NCBI GenBank assembly: GCA_024699575.1
Contig: JAILPF010000591.1
Coordinates: forward strand, 1 to 5,803
DNA: 5,803 nt
Direction of reading: 5' to 3'
From: Acetatifactor sp.
GTDB lineage: Bacteria; Bacillota; Clostridia; Lachnospirales; Lachnospiraceae
The notes below the pieces were generated by a model, which had not been told where the DNA came from, did not search any database, and saw nothing but the letters and a program-made list of their open reading frames with translations. The first letter of the stretch is position 1. Every line of letters starts with the position of its first letter. A program made the translations under genes and the position numbers. Below, piece by piece: positions 1 to 5,803 of the stretch.

Positions 1-1
1 A

Positions 2-1510
2 GATGAGCAGAAATTATATACGAATATTACAAATTTTTTGAACCAACAGTATCAGTTTGATTCTGACATGCTCGTCACAATGGTGTATCTGACGGATAGA
101 CCGGAACAGGTTTATTATACTTACAATACATATGGTGATAACAATAAAGGGAATGAGGGATATCAGAGAGTCCGCTATTTTAAAGAGAAGGTACAGAATA
201 AGCTTCTCGATAGCAGTGATGCACTTTCTACAGAGGTAACTCTTTTCTGGCAGGATGAGCATTTGTATATGGTACGGAATCTTTTGGATATCAGTTTTCA
301 TCCTTATGGAATGATTGTGATAGAGCTCTATGTGCCGGAGATTTTCAATGGTCTGGAGAGTGTCTGGGGCGCAGAATCCTATCAGGTGTATCTGGAGGAT
401 ATTCCTATTTTGCAGACGGAGTTTCCCTCCGGTCATAAGATCCCGTCGCTGACGTCTGAAAAGTGCGTTTACCTGCGACAGAGCAAGGATGAGGAGTATC
501 CCGGTAATTATTCTTATTTCTGTACAAGCTTTGGGGATAAGACCTTGACGTATGGGATTCGGATTAACAGCAATTACTGGCTGGATGAAGTCAAGGTTCT
601 GAATTACTCCATGATTGTGGTGGTCCTCTTTGTGGTGCCACTCATCTTTCTGATGTTTTATTTCTTTAACAGACAGATTTCCCGCCCTGTGCGTGACCTT
701 GTGGCGGCAGCTGGGGAGATTGCCTCCGGAAATTACGGACATCAGGTGAAGACTAATGCCATGAGCAAGGAGTTCGATTATCTGGAGAAAAGCTTTAACA
801 GCATGTCCTCGGAACTGAAATATCAATTCGAGACGATTTATCAGGAGGAACTGGCACTGCGGGATGCCAATATCAAGGCATTGCAGTCTCAGATTAATCC
901 ACATTTTTTGAATAATACATTGGAGATTATCAACTGGGAAGCGCGCATGAGCGGAAGTGATACTGTGAGCGGTATGATTGAGGCGCTGGGCACGATGCTA
1001 AGTGCCACCATGAACCGCAAACAGAGGCGCTTTGTGAGCCTGGCGGAGGAGCTGTCCTATGTGGATGCGTACCTTTACATCATTTCCAAACGATTCGGTG
1101 AGCGTTTTCAGGTGGTTCGTGAGATTGATGAAAGTCTTTTGCAGATGGAAGTTCCCATGCTGATTATTCAGCCCATCGTGGAGAATGCGGTGGAGCATGG
1201 TGTGGAGGCGAACAGACAGGGGAAGGTGACTATCCGGATTACGTCGGATTGGGATAAAATTATTATTGAGGTTAAAAATGACAGCGCTCTCGCTCCGAAA
1301 GACAGAGAGCGGATTGACCTTTTATTAAATGGGGATGGCCGGATGGAAGAAGAGCATCATGTCAGCCTGGGAATAAGGAATGTGAATCGAAGGATAAAAA
1401 TCATTTATGGAGAAGAATGCGGCTTGACGATACAAAATGATGCGGATGGCTGTACGGTCAGCCGTATTGTGGTAAAAATGCTGCATGAGGGAAGTGTCGG
1501 GGATAAGTAA
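2..1510 (+). CDS. Sensor histidine kinase, YesM/LytS type (5'-truncated by the window edge)
   Basis: Membrane kinase that senses an extracellular signal and phosphorylates a response regulator, probably the product of the gene at 2871. The frame is open from the first codon, so the true start lies upstream; the TTG at position 38 is not a convincing start. Numbering visible codons from position 2: residues 1-200 are the extracytoplasmic sensor, about 204-224 a transmembrane helix, about 225-270 a HAMP linker with ISRPVRDL, then a short coiled coil. The His_kinase domain (PF06580 type) follows, with phosphoacceptor His301 in the QINPHFLNNTLE motif. A GHKL ATPase domain has the N box IIQPIVENAVEHG (about 388-400, Asn395) and the box SLGIRNVNRRI (455-465). 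The G1 box is degenerate: Asp427 is kept, but the two usual glycines of DxGxG are Ala429 and Ala431. The first transmembrane helix and N-terminus are missing from view. The stop is 2 nt before the next gene. The family is certain; the ligand is unknown. Confidence 0.95.
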   Translation, partial: DEQKLYTNITNFLNQQYQFDSDMLVTMVYLTDRPEQVYYTYNTYGDNNKGNEGYQRVRYFKEKVQNKLLDSSDALSTEVTLFWQDEHLYMVRNLLDISFHPYGMIVIELYVPEIFNGLESVWGAESYQVYLEDIPILQTEFPSGHKIPSLTSEKCVYLRQSKDEEYPGNYSYFCTSFGDKTLTYGIRINSNYWLDEVKVLNYSMIVVVLFVVPLIFLMFYFFNRQISRPVRDLVAAAGEIASGNYGHQVKTNAMSKEFDYLEKSFNSMSSELKYQFETIYQEELALRDANIKALQSQINPHFLNNTLEIINWEARMSGSDTVSGMIEALGTMLSATMNRKQRRFVSLAEELSYVDAYLYIISKRFGERFQVVREIDESLLQMEVPMLIIQPIVENAVEHGVEANRQGKVTIRITSDWDKIIIEVKNDSALAPKDRERIDLLLNGDGRMEEEHHVSLGIRNVNRRIKIIYGEECGLTIQNDADGCTVSRIVVKMLHEGSVGDK

Positions 1511-1512
1511 GC

Positions 1513-2871
1513 ATGAGAAAGCGGTTTATTGTGGGTGCGGTAAGTCTTCTTGCCTGTCTGTTGACAGCGTGTACCGGTTTGGCACCCTTGGGAGATTTTG
1601 GCGAACAGCAGGAGACAGAGACCACAGAGAGCGTGACTCTCAAGGTGGTAACCACCTTTGCAGGGAATGATGGAAATGCACAGGTCTATCGAAAAGCATA
1701 TAAGGCATGGGAAAAAGAGACAGGAAATAGTGTGGCAGACATGTCTTCCAACTCAGATGAGAATTTTAAGATGAGAGTCATCAATGATTTTCTGACCGGC
1801 TCGGAGCCGGATGTGCTGTTTTTTTTCAGCGGCGCGGATGCCAACAGTTTTATTGAGGCTGGTAGGGTGGTATCCCTGGGAGAAATCCGGGAAGAGTATC
1901 CGGATTATATCTCGAATCTGGATATTACCAGGATTCCGCCCTCCATGGTGGATGGTAAAATTTATGCAATTCCGGTGAGTGGATATTGGGAGGCCATGTT
2001 TGTCAATACGACAGTGCTTGAGGCAGCAGGGGTGGAGGTACCCGGAGCCGATTATACCTGGGAGCAGTTTTTGGAGGACTGTGAAAAGATTAAAGAGGCG
2101 GGGTTTACGCCCATTGCGGCTGCACTTGGAAATATTCCGCATTACTGGTGGGAATATGCGATTTTTAACCATACGCCGCCTAAGAGACATCAGGCGATAC
2201 CGGATAGTGTGGATGATGCCATGGGAGAAGCGTGGGTGGCAGGAATCTCAGATATTGTTGATTTGTATCAAAGAGGGTACTTTCCCAAATACACAAACTC
2301 CGTGACAGATGAGAATACCTTTGCCCTGTTTATGGAGGGAAAAGCAGCCTTTCTGATAGACGGTTCCTGGAAGGTCGGAAGCATTGTCCAGAACTGTCAG
2401 GAGATAGCAAATGATGAGAGTACGCTGGATGAGGAGAAGCTTGCACAGTTTACGGTGACGTTTGTTCCTGGCACGCAGTCAAGGCAGGCGACAGACTTAA
2501 TCGGCGGTACCTCCATGGGATACTATATCTCCAGAAAAGCCTGGAATGATCCTGACAAGCGAGATGCGGCAGTATCCTTTATCAGTTACATGACCTCGGA
2601 TGAGGTGGTGCCAAAGTTTGCAAAGCATGCGGCGAACATTCTAAAAAATCCCCCTACAGCTTCGGTTGAGGAATTAAACTCCTTACAAAAGCATGCGGTG
2701 GATATGCTGGCGGAGAGTACTTCTCTCACACCGGCGGTTCAGGATATCTTTCAGGGGGAATGCAGAGTGACAACATTTGACGAAATGCCGGATATCGTCA
2801 ATGGCCGGGTAAGCCCGTATGACGCGGTCAGAAAAGGTTTGGAAATCTATAGGGAGCAGGGGGAAGAGTAA
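1513..2871 (+). CDS. Family 1 extracellular solute-binding lipoprotein, probably sugar-binding
   Basis: Lipoprotein expected to be anchored on the outer face of the membrane and to bind a carbohydrate. The N-terminus has positive residues (MRKR), a hydrophobic stretch and the lipobox LTAC with Cys20 as the lipidation site, followed by an acidic, Thr/Glu-rich tether (about 30-41). The mature part (about 42-450) is a typical SBP_bac_1 domain of normal length at 452 residues. Recognisable segments are GSEPDVLFFF, DGKIYAIPVSGYWEAMFVNT, and LFMEGKAAFLIDGSW (272-286), which is characteristic of sugar-binding members. Aromatic residues likely to stack on sugar include Tyr211, Trp212, Trp213 and Trp286. 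ATG at 1513 is chosen because it gives a complete signal peptide; a weak GGGGA-type ribosome site lies at about 1499-1503. The gene is wedged between kinase and regulator and overlaps the regulator by 1 nt. No permease is in the window, so a sensing role is as likely as transport. The exact substrate cannot be read from the sequence. Confidence 0.95.
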   Translation: MRKRFIVGAVSLLACLLTACTGLAPLGDFGEQQETETTESVTLKVVTTFAGNDGNAQVYRKAYKAWEKETGNSVADMSSNSDENFKMRVINDFLTGSEPDVLFFFSGADANSFIEAGRVVSLGEIREEYPDYISNLDITRIPPSMVDGKIYAIPVSGYWEAMFVNTTVLEAAGVEVPGADYTWEQFLEDCEKIKEAGFTPIAAALGNIPHYWWEYAIFNHTPPKRHQAIPDSVDDAMGEAWVAGISDIVDLYQRGYFPKYTNSVTDENTFALFMEGKAAFLIDGSWKVGSIVQNCQEIANDESTLDEEKLAQFTVTFVPGTQSRQATDLIGGTSMGYYISRKAWNDPDKRDAAVSFISYMTSDEVVPKFAKHAANILKNPPTASVEELNSLQKHAVDMLAESTSLTPAVQDIFQGECRVTTFDEMPDIVNGRVSPYDAVRKGLEIYREQGEE

Positions 2872-2873
2872 TG
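2858..2873 (+). promoter_or_regulatory. Strong Shine-Dalgarno and TAATG stop/start overlap for the response regulator
   Basis: A purine-rich AGGGGGAAGAG stretch at 2858-2868 lies inside the last codons of the binding-protein gene. The stop codon TAA (2869-2871) shares its last A with the regulator's ATG (2871-2873). This arrangement usually means translational coupling, so the regulator is probably made in step with the binding protein. It also fixes the regulator's start. Confidence 0.8.
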
Positions 2874-3668
2874 TATAAGGTTGTGATAATTGATGACGAA
2901 CCAATCATTGTGGAGGGACTTACCAGAAGCATCCACTGGGAAGATTTTGAATGTGAAGTCATCGGTTCGGCTTACAGCGGGGAGGAAGGACTAAGGCTTT
3001 TGGAGGAGCTAAAGCCCAATATTGTGTTTTCGGATATCCGAATGCCGCGCATGGACGGCCTTACTATGATAGCAGCGGTCAAATCCAGATTCCCGGATAT
3101 GGAAGTTTCAATTTTGACAGGCTTTCAGGATTTTGAGTATGCCAGACAGGCCATCGTCCTTGGGGTGACCAGATTCCTGGTAAAGCCCTCCAAGATGGAC
3201 GAGCTGCAGGAGGCTGTGGCAACCATGGCAAAGAATCTGCAGGCGAAGGGGATTTCCCCAAATGGTGCTGAAGATGCTGCCTCACAGGAAGCTGGTCTGC
3301 AGGAAGGTGATTTGAATGAGGGGGAATTGAAAGAAGAGTCCGAGGCAAGCAGTTTCCTGGTGAACAACGCACTCAAATATATGGAGGAGCATTATCAGGA
3401 GAAGTTGAAGCTCCAGGATGTGGCAGACCAGGTATATGTCAGCCAGTGGCACTTAAGCAAGCTCTTAAATCGCTACAAGGGGCAGAGTTTTTCCGATATT
3501 CTGAATAACATCCGCATCGAAAAAGCCAAGGAGCTTTTAAATGACCCGGCTCTCAGAATCGGAGATATCGCAGAGAAGGTCGGTTTTCTCGACATGGCGC
3601 ATTTTTCCAGAGTGTTCAAGCGCCAGACCGGCATGAGCGCCAATGAGTTTCGGAATAACTTGAAATAG
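2871..3668 (+). CDS. Response regulator with receiver and AraC-type DNA-binding domains (YesN type)
   Basis: Cytoplasmic transcription factor, presumably activated by phosphotransfer from the kinase encoded at 2-1510. The receiver domain covers residues 1-122: acidic pocket Asp8-Asp9, phosphoacceptor Asp55 in SDIRMPRMDG, Thr83 as the switch residue, and Lys105-Pro106. The tract TGFQDFEYARQAI is typical of the YesN group. A linker (about 125-161) is rich in Glu and Asp and holds three five-residue units with a central Leu (141-155). The AraC domain (about 162-265) has two helix-turn-helix motifs, the first near LQDVADQVYVSQWHLSKLL (181-199) and the second near IGDIAEKVGFLDMAHFSRVF (230-249), ending with the usual TGMSANEFR. 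At 265 residues it is a compact member; many YesN proteins exceed 500 residues with an extra middle region. The start is set by a strong ribosome site and the 1-nt overlap with the upstream gene. Targets are unknown; with a sugar-binding partner, carbohydrate-use genes are the likely ones. Confidence 0.96.
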   Translation: MYKVVIIDDEPIIVEGLTRSIHWEDFECEVIGSAYSGEEGLRLLEELKPNIVFSDIRMPRMDGLTMIAAVKSRFPDMEVSILTGFQDFEYARQAIVLGVTRFLVKPSKMDELQEAVATMAKNLQAKGISPNGAEDAASQEAGLQEGDLNEGELKEESEASSFLVNNALKYMEEHYQEKLKLQDVADQVYVSQWHLSKLLNRYKGQSFSDILNNIRIEKAKELLNDPALRIGDIAEKVGFLDMAHFSRVFKRQTGMSANEFRNNLK

Positions 3669-3673
3669 GAGTG
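3667..3673 (+). promoter_or_regulatory. Ribosome binding site supporting a GTG start at 3684
   Basis: AGGAGTG at 3667-3673 overlaps the TAG stop of the regulator gene and lies about 10 nt before GTG at 3684-3686. The next in-frame ATG is at residue 34, inside the first membrane helix, so it would destroy that helix. The GTG start is therefore preferred. Confidence 0.6.
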
Positions 3674-3683
3674 TTCAAAAATC

Positions 3684-5399
3684 GTGGAATATAAAATCAA
3701 AGATTTCTATAATAGACTAAATTCAAATAATAAATATAAATTTCTGCTTTCAATTCCATGGATAGTCGGATGTTTGGTTTTTATGGCTGTTATGATAAAA
3801 CTAGGTCATTTCAGTTATGAATCAAACGATGACATGTTTTTGAGTTTTATTGTGAATGGAATATACGGAAAATGTTATACGCATAATATGTTTAACAGCT
3901 ACCTGTTAAGTTTATTTTTTTCCGGATTATATTCTATTTCAAGAGCGTGTAACTGGACATTCTTATACTATGTATTGTTCATTACTATGTCGTATATCGC
4001 TTTTGGGGTATGGAACATATATCGAAACAAGTTGATTCCAGCGTATCTTACTTCTTTTTTGCTTGTTTTTTCAACATTCAATGCGCTTATCACCCGAATG
4101 AATTTTTCGAAGTCGGCGTCGATTATTATAGCTGTTGGCTATATCCTGTTTATTTCTTCCGTTGACAATGACAAGCCAAAAAGTAAGTCAAATATTTTTT
4201 TGCGCGTGATTTCATATGTTTTCATCATTGGCGGATACCTGATAAGATGGGATACCTGCCTGGCTTCGCTCCCTTTTTTAATTATCATGATGGTGTATGT
4301 GTTTTTTGATAACGGAAAGCAGGCACGCCGTTTGCTTCCTTTTTCAGGCATTGCAATTTCACTGATACTTATCTGGGGAAGTAATTTTATTGTATACAGA
4401 GCAGACCCGGATTGGCGGTATTGGGCTGATTATAACAAGGAAAGATCCAATCTGCTGGATTATTATTTAGTCGACTATGACGAGTATGCAGAAATCTACG
4501 AGGAATTGGGCATATCACGAAACGATCATGCAGCTCTCTCCAATTGGATATATGCTGATGATGACATTTTTGATCTTGAAACAATAAGAGAAATTTCAAG
4601 AATAAGTAAACAACATTTAAGCGAATACATAAAGCTAAACGGACAAAACATTGAAGGCGGAATCCTTAATTGCTTAGAACTTTTTAAAAACTATTCGATT
4701 ATATACGTTGTTATATTCTTGTTCCTGATGATTTTACCGCTGTTAAAAGGAAAAGATGCAATATTACTGATTGGTGCCTTTGTTGCCGGTTTTGGTGAAG
4801 TGTTATATCTGATGATAAATCTTAGATGTCCTGAGCGTGCTTTTTACACACCGGTGCTCATTCTCTTTTCCATATTGATATTCTTTATGTGTAAGGCTGT
4901 AGATAAAAACAGCGTGCAGATCAGTATATTGATTTGTTTTATGCTCATCTACAGTTTTTACGGAAGCAATCTGTATTGCATAAATCGTACGTCGGGTTTT
5001 AGGTATTCCAATAAAGACGAAGCAATTCAGATGTTGGAAGAATTATCTGCAAGAGAGGATAATTTATATGTGTGGGATGGTCATGAACAGGATGTGCTAA
5101 GATATGTGTACAGTCCTATCGATGTGCCGGAGTTTGGAAATGAGAAAAACTTTGTTATGTTGGGAGGGTGGTCTGTTCCATCACCTATCATGAGTGACAG
5201 AACAGAACCTTTTGGTGAAAAATATAATTACTTAAAACTTTTATCAAATAACAAAAACGTATATTTTATTACAGAGTTCGAAGAATACCTCGGAATTATA
5301 GAGCAGTATATCAGAGAACATTATAATCCTGAAGCAAGTGTGCAGCTGGTTGAAACAATCAATATGTATAAGATATACAGTTTTGTATCAAATCAGTAA
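3684..5399 (+). CDS. Polytopic membrane protein, GT-C glycosyltransferase-like (function not established)
   Basis: Integral membrane protein of 571 residues with about 11-12 predicted helices. Hydrophobic stretches lie near 21-41, 72-86, 92-112, 118-136, 145-160, 171-187, 192-208, 217-237, 334-354, 358-378, 388-403 and 411-428. Right after helix 1, the loop ESNDDMFLSFIVNGIYG holds paired acids Asp49-Asp50, the position where GT-C enzymes (which use lipid-linked sugars outside the membrane) carry a catalytic acidic motif. A long polar loop (about 238-333) contains RYWADYNKERSNLLDY and acidic DDD (292-294). An arginine pair occurs in LRCPERAF (Arg381, Arg385). The last ~140 residues (430-571) form a soluble domain, probably extracytoplasmic. 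I infer a role in decorating a cell-envelope polymer, but no family can be named with certainty; an uncharacterised membrane protein is the safe label. The gene starts 15 nt after the regulator with no terminator between, so co-transcription is possible. It is clearly more AT-rich than the three genes before it. Confidence 0.82.
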   Translation: MEYKIKDFYNRLNSNNKYKFLLSIPWIVGCLVFMAVMIKLGHFSYESNDDMFLSFIVNGIYGKCYTHNMFNSYLLSLFFSGLYSISRACNWTFLYYVLFITMSYIAFGVWNIYRNKLIPAYLTSFLLVFSTFNALITRMNFSKSASIIIAVGYILFISSVDNDKPKSKSNIFLRVISYVFIIGGYLIRWDTCLASLPFLIIMMVYVFFDNGKQARRLLPFSGIAISLILIWGSNFIVYRADPDWRYWADYNKERSNLLDYYLVDYDEYAEIYEELGISRNDHAALSNWIYADDDIFDLETIREISRISKQHLSEYIKLNGQNIEGGILNCLELFKNYSIIYVVIFLFLMILPLLKGKDAILLIGAFVAGFGEVLYLMINLRCPERAFYTPVLILFSILIFFMCKAVDKNSVQISILICFMLIYSFYGSNLYCINRTSGFRYSNKDEAIQMLEELSAREDNLYVWDGHEQDVLRYVYSPIDVPEFGNEKNFVMLGGWSVPSPIMSDRTEPFGEKYNYLKLLSNNKNVYFITEFEEYLGIIEQYIREHYNPEASVQLVETINMYKIYSFVSNQ

Positions 5400-5461
5400 T
5401 AGGATGGGGTGATGGAGTTCCTGATTGGACAGCAACCTAAACAGAGATGGAGGCCAATAAA
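5400..5461 (+). other. Short intergenic gap before the phospholipase-like gene
   Basis: These 62 nt contain no stem followed by a T-run, so no intrinsic terminator is evident. They include the ribosome site of the next gene and a 21-codon frame (ATG at 5412, stop TGA at 5475-5477) that overlaps the start of that gene. No convincing promoter was found inside the gap, so read-through from the membrane protein gene is plausible. Confidence 0.5.
5448..5453 (+). promoter_or_regulatory. Shine-Dalgarno TGGAGG setting the start at 5462
   Basis: TGGAGG lies 8 nt before ATG at 5462-5464, an ideal distance. An in-frame ATG at 5447 overlaps this site and has only a weak upstream purine stretch, so 5462 is the better start. 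Confidence 0.7.
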
Positions 5462-5803
5462 ATGGCATATACAATGACGCATATTTTAGTTGCAGAGAAG
5501 GTTTTGCAATATTTTAATTTTCAGATTGATTATGCGACATATATACTTGGTGCAATTGCCCCGGATGCGGTTCATGCAAATCCGAATTATACGCCAAAAT
5601 TAAAAGAGAAAAGCCATTTTTTTGTTGAAGGAGCTAAATGGGGAGAGATAACAAAGGAAAGCGACTTTGTTGAATGGTTAGATTCTACAAAAGAGTTTTA
5701 TCTTTTGAATTGTTCGAAGTATGATAGAGATTTTTTCTTAGGATATATAGTTCATGTTCTTACTGATATTTGTTCCTGCAGAGAGATATACGCTCCTTTT
5801 TAT
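5462..5803 (+). CDS. Zinc-dependent phospholipase C-like protein (3'-truncated by the window edge)
   Basis: The frame from ATG 5462 stays open to the window end, giving 114 residues of the N-terminal part. The pattern matches the zinc-dependent phospholipase C family (PF00882): TMTHILVAEKV with His7, LGAIAPDAV with Asp35, KSHFF with His52, and GYIVHVLTDI with His98 and Asp102. In the well-studied secreted enzymes, His and Asp residues in this order bind the active-site zinc ions and cleave phospholipid head groups. Unlike those enzymes, no signal peptide is seen and the first His comes within seven residues of the start, so the protein is probably cytoplasmic and its substrate unknown; many family members of this kind are uncharacterised hydrolases. 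The start is supported by TGGAGG 8 nt upstream. The gene shares the low G+C of the membrane protein gene before it. The C-terminal half, with any remaining metal ligands, is outside the window. Confidence 0.85.
   Translation, partial: MAYTMTHILVAEKVLQYFNFQIDYATYILGAIAPDAVHANPNYTPKLKEKSHFFVEGAKWGEITKESDFVEWLDSTKEFYLLNCSKYDRDFFLGYIVHVLTDICSCREIYAPFY

Noticed and set aside
14..904. A 296-codon open frame on the minus strand opposite the kinase gene
   Set aside because: It lies entirely antisense to a gene with clear conserved domains, its protein has no recognisable motif, and it mirrors the codon pattern of the kinase.
1485..1670. A 61-codon + strand frame spanning the kinase/binding-protein junction
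   Set aside because: It overlaps the signal peptide region of the lipoprotein in another frame and has no ribosome site or motif of its own.
1753..2305. Open frames of 145 codons (minus) and 108 codons (plus, other frame) inside the binding-protein gene
   Set aside because: Both are shadows of a well-supported solute-binding gene; their products are Arg/Ile-rich with no domain pattern.
3079..3376. Two overlapping minus-strand frames opposite the receiver and linker region
   Set aside because: They arise from the G+C-rich, repeat-bearing linker DNA; Ser/Pro-rich products without domain features.
5350..5379. Promoter-like TTGAAA (5350-5355), 18-nt spacer, TATACA (5374-5379) at the end of the membrane protein gene
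   Set aside because: The -10 match is only four of six and the region is coding and AT-rich, where such matches are frequent. It could drive the gene at 5462 but is not strong enough to list.
3684..5399. The idea that the membrane protein is a permease for the binding protein
   Set aside because: It is far longer than an ABC sugar permease subunit, lacks the EAA-type loop I would expect, and has a large soluble C-terminal domain and a GT-C-like acidic motif.
1..5803. CRISPR arrays, tRNA/rRNA genes, insertion sequences, riboswitches, attachment sites
   Set aside because: Reading both strands showed no regularly spaced repeats, no transposase or integrase motifs and no structured RNA pattern; almost all the window is coding.

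Overview
The window looks like chromosomal DNA of a Gram-positive clostridial bacterium, most likely a Lachnospiraceae-type gut anaerobe. This is an inference from gene content and protein style: a YesM-type sensor kinase, a lipoprotein sugar-binding protein, a YesN/AraC-type response regulator, Shine-Dalgarno-led starts, and all genes on one strand with almost no spacing. No rRNA, tRNA, CRISPR array, insertion sequence or phage gene was seen.

Layout, all on the + strand. Positions 2-1510 hold most of a membrane sensor histidine kinase whose N-terminus lies upstream of the window. Positions 1513-2871 encode a family 1 extracellular solute-binding lipoprotein. Positions 2871-3668 encode a compact response regulator with a receiver domain and an AraC-type DNA-binding domain. 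Positions 3684-5399 encode a polytopic membrane protein that resembles GT-C-type glycosyltransferases. Positions 5462-5803 hold the start of a zinc-dependent phospholipase C-like protein that runs off the window. The only gap of note is 5400-5461 (62 nt).

The first three genes form a tight cassette: a 2-nt gap between kinase and binding protein, and a 1-nt TAATG overlap between binding protein and regulator. The binding protein sits between the kinase and its presumed regulator, and no permease or ATPase gene is visible. The simplest reading is a three-component sensing unit: the lipoprotein captures a sugar or oligosaccharide outside the cell, reports to or is shared with the kinase, and the regulator switches on target genes. 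Binding protein plus LytS/YesM kinase plus AraC-type regulator is a known theme in Firmicutes, so this is a good candidate for one rather than a new class of system. A transporter just upstream of the window cannot be excluded.

Base composition drops at about 3670. Sampled 60-base lines in the regulator gene are 53-57% G+C, while sampled lines in the two downstream genes range from 18 to 45%. The membrane protein and phospholipase-like genes may therefore have a different history, although the membrane protein gene is only 15 nt behind the regulator and no terminator separates them.
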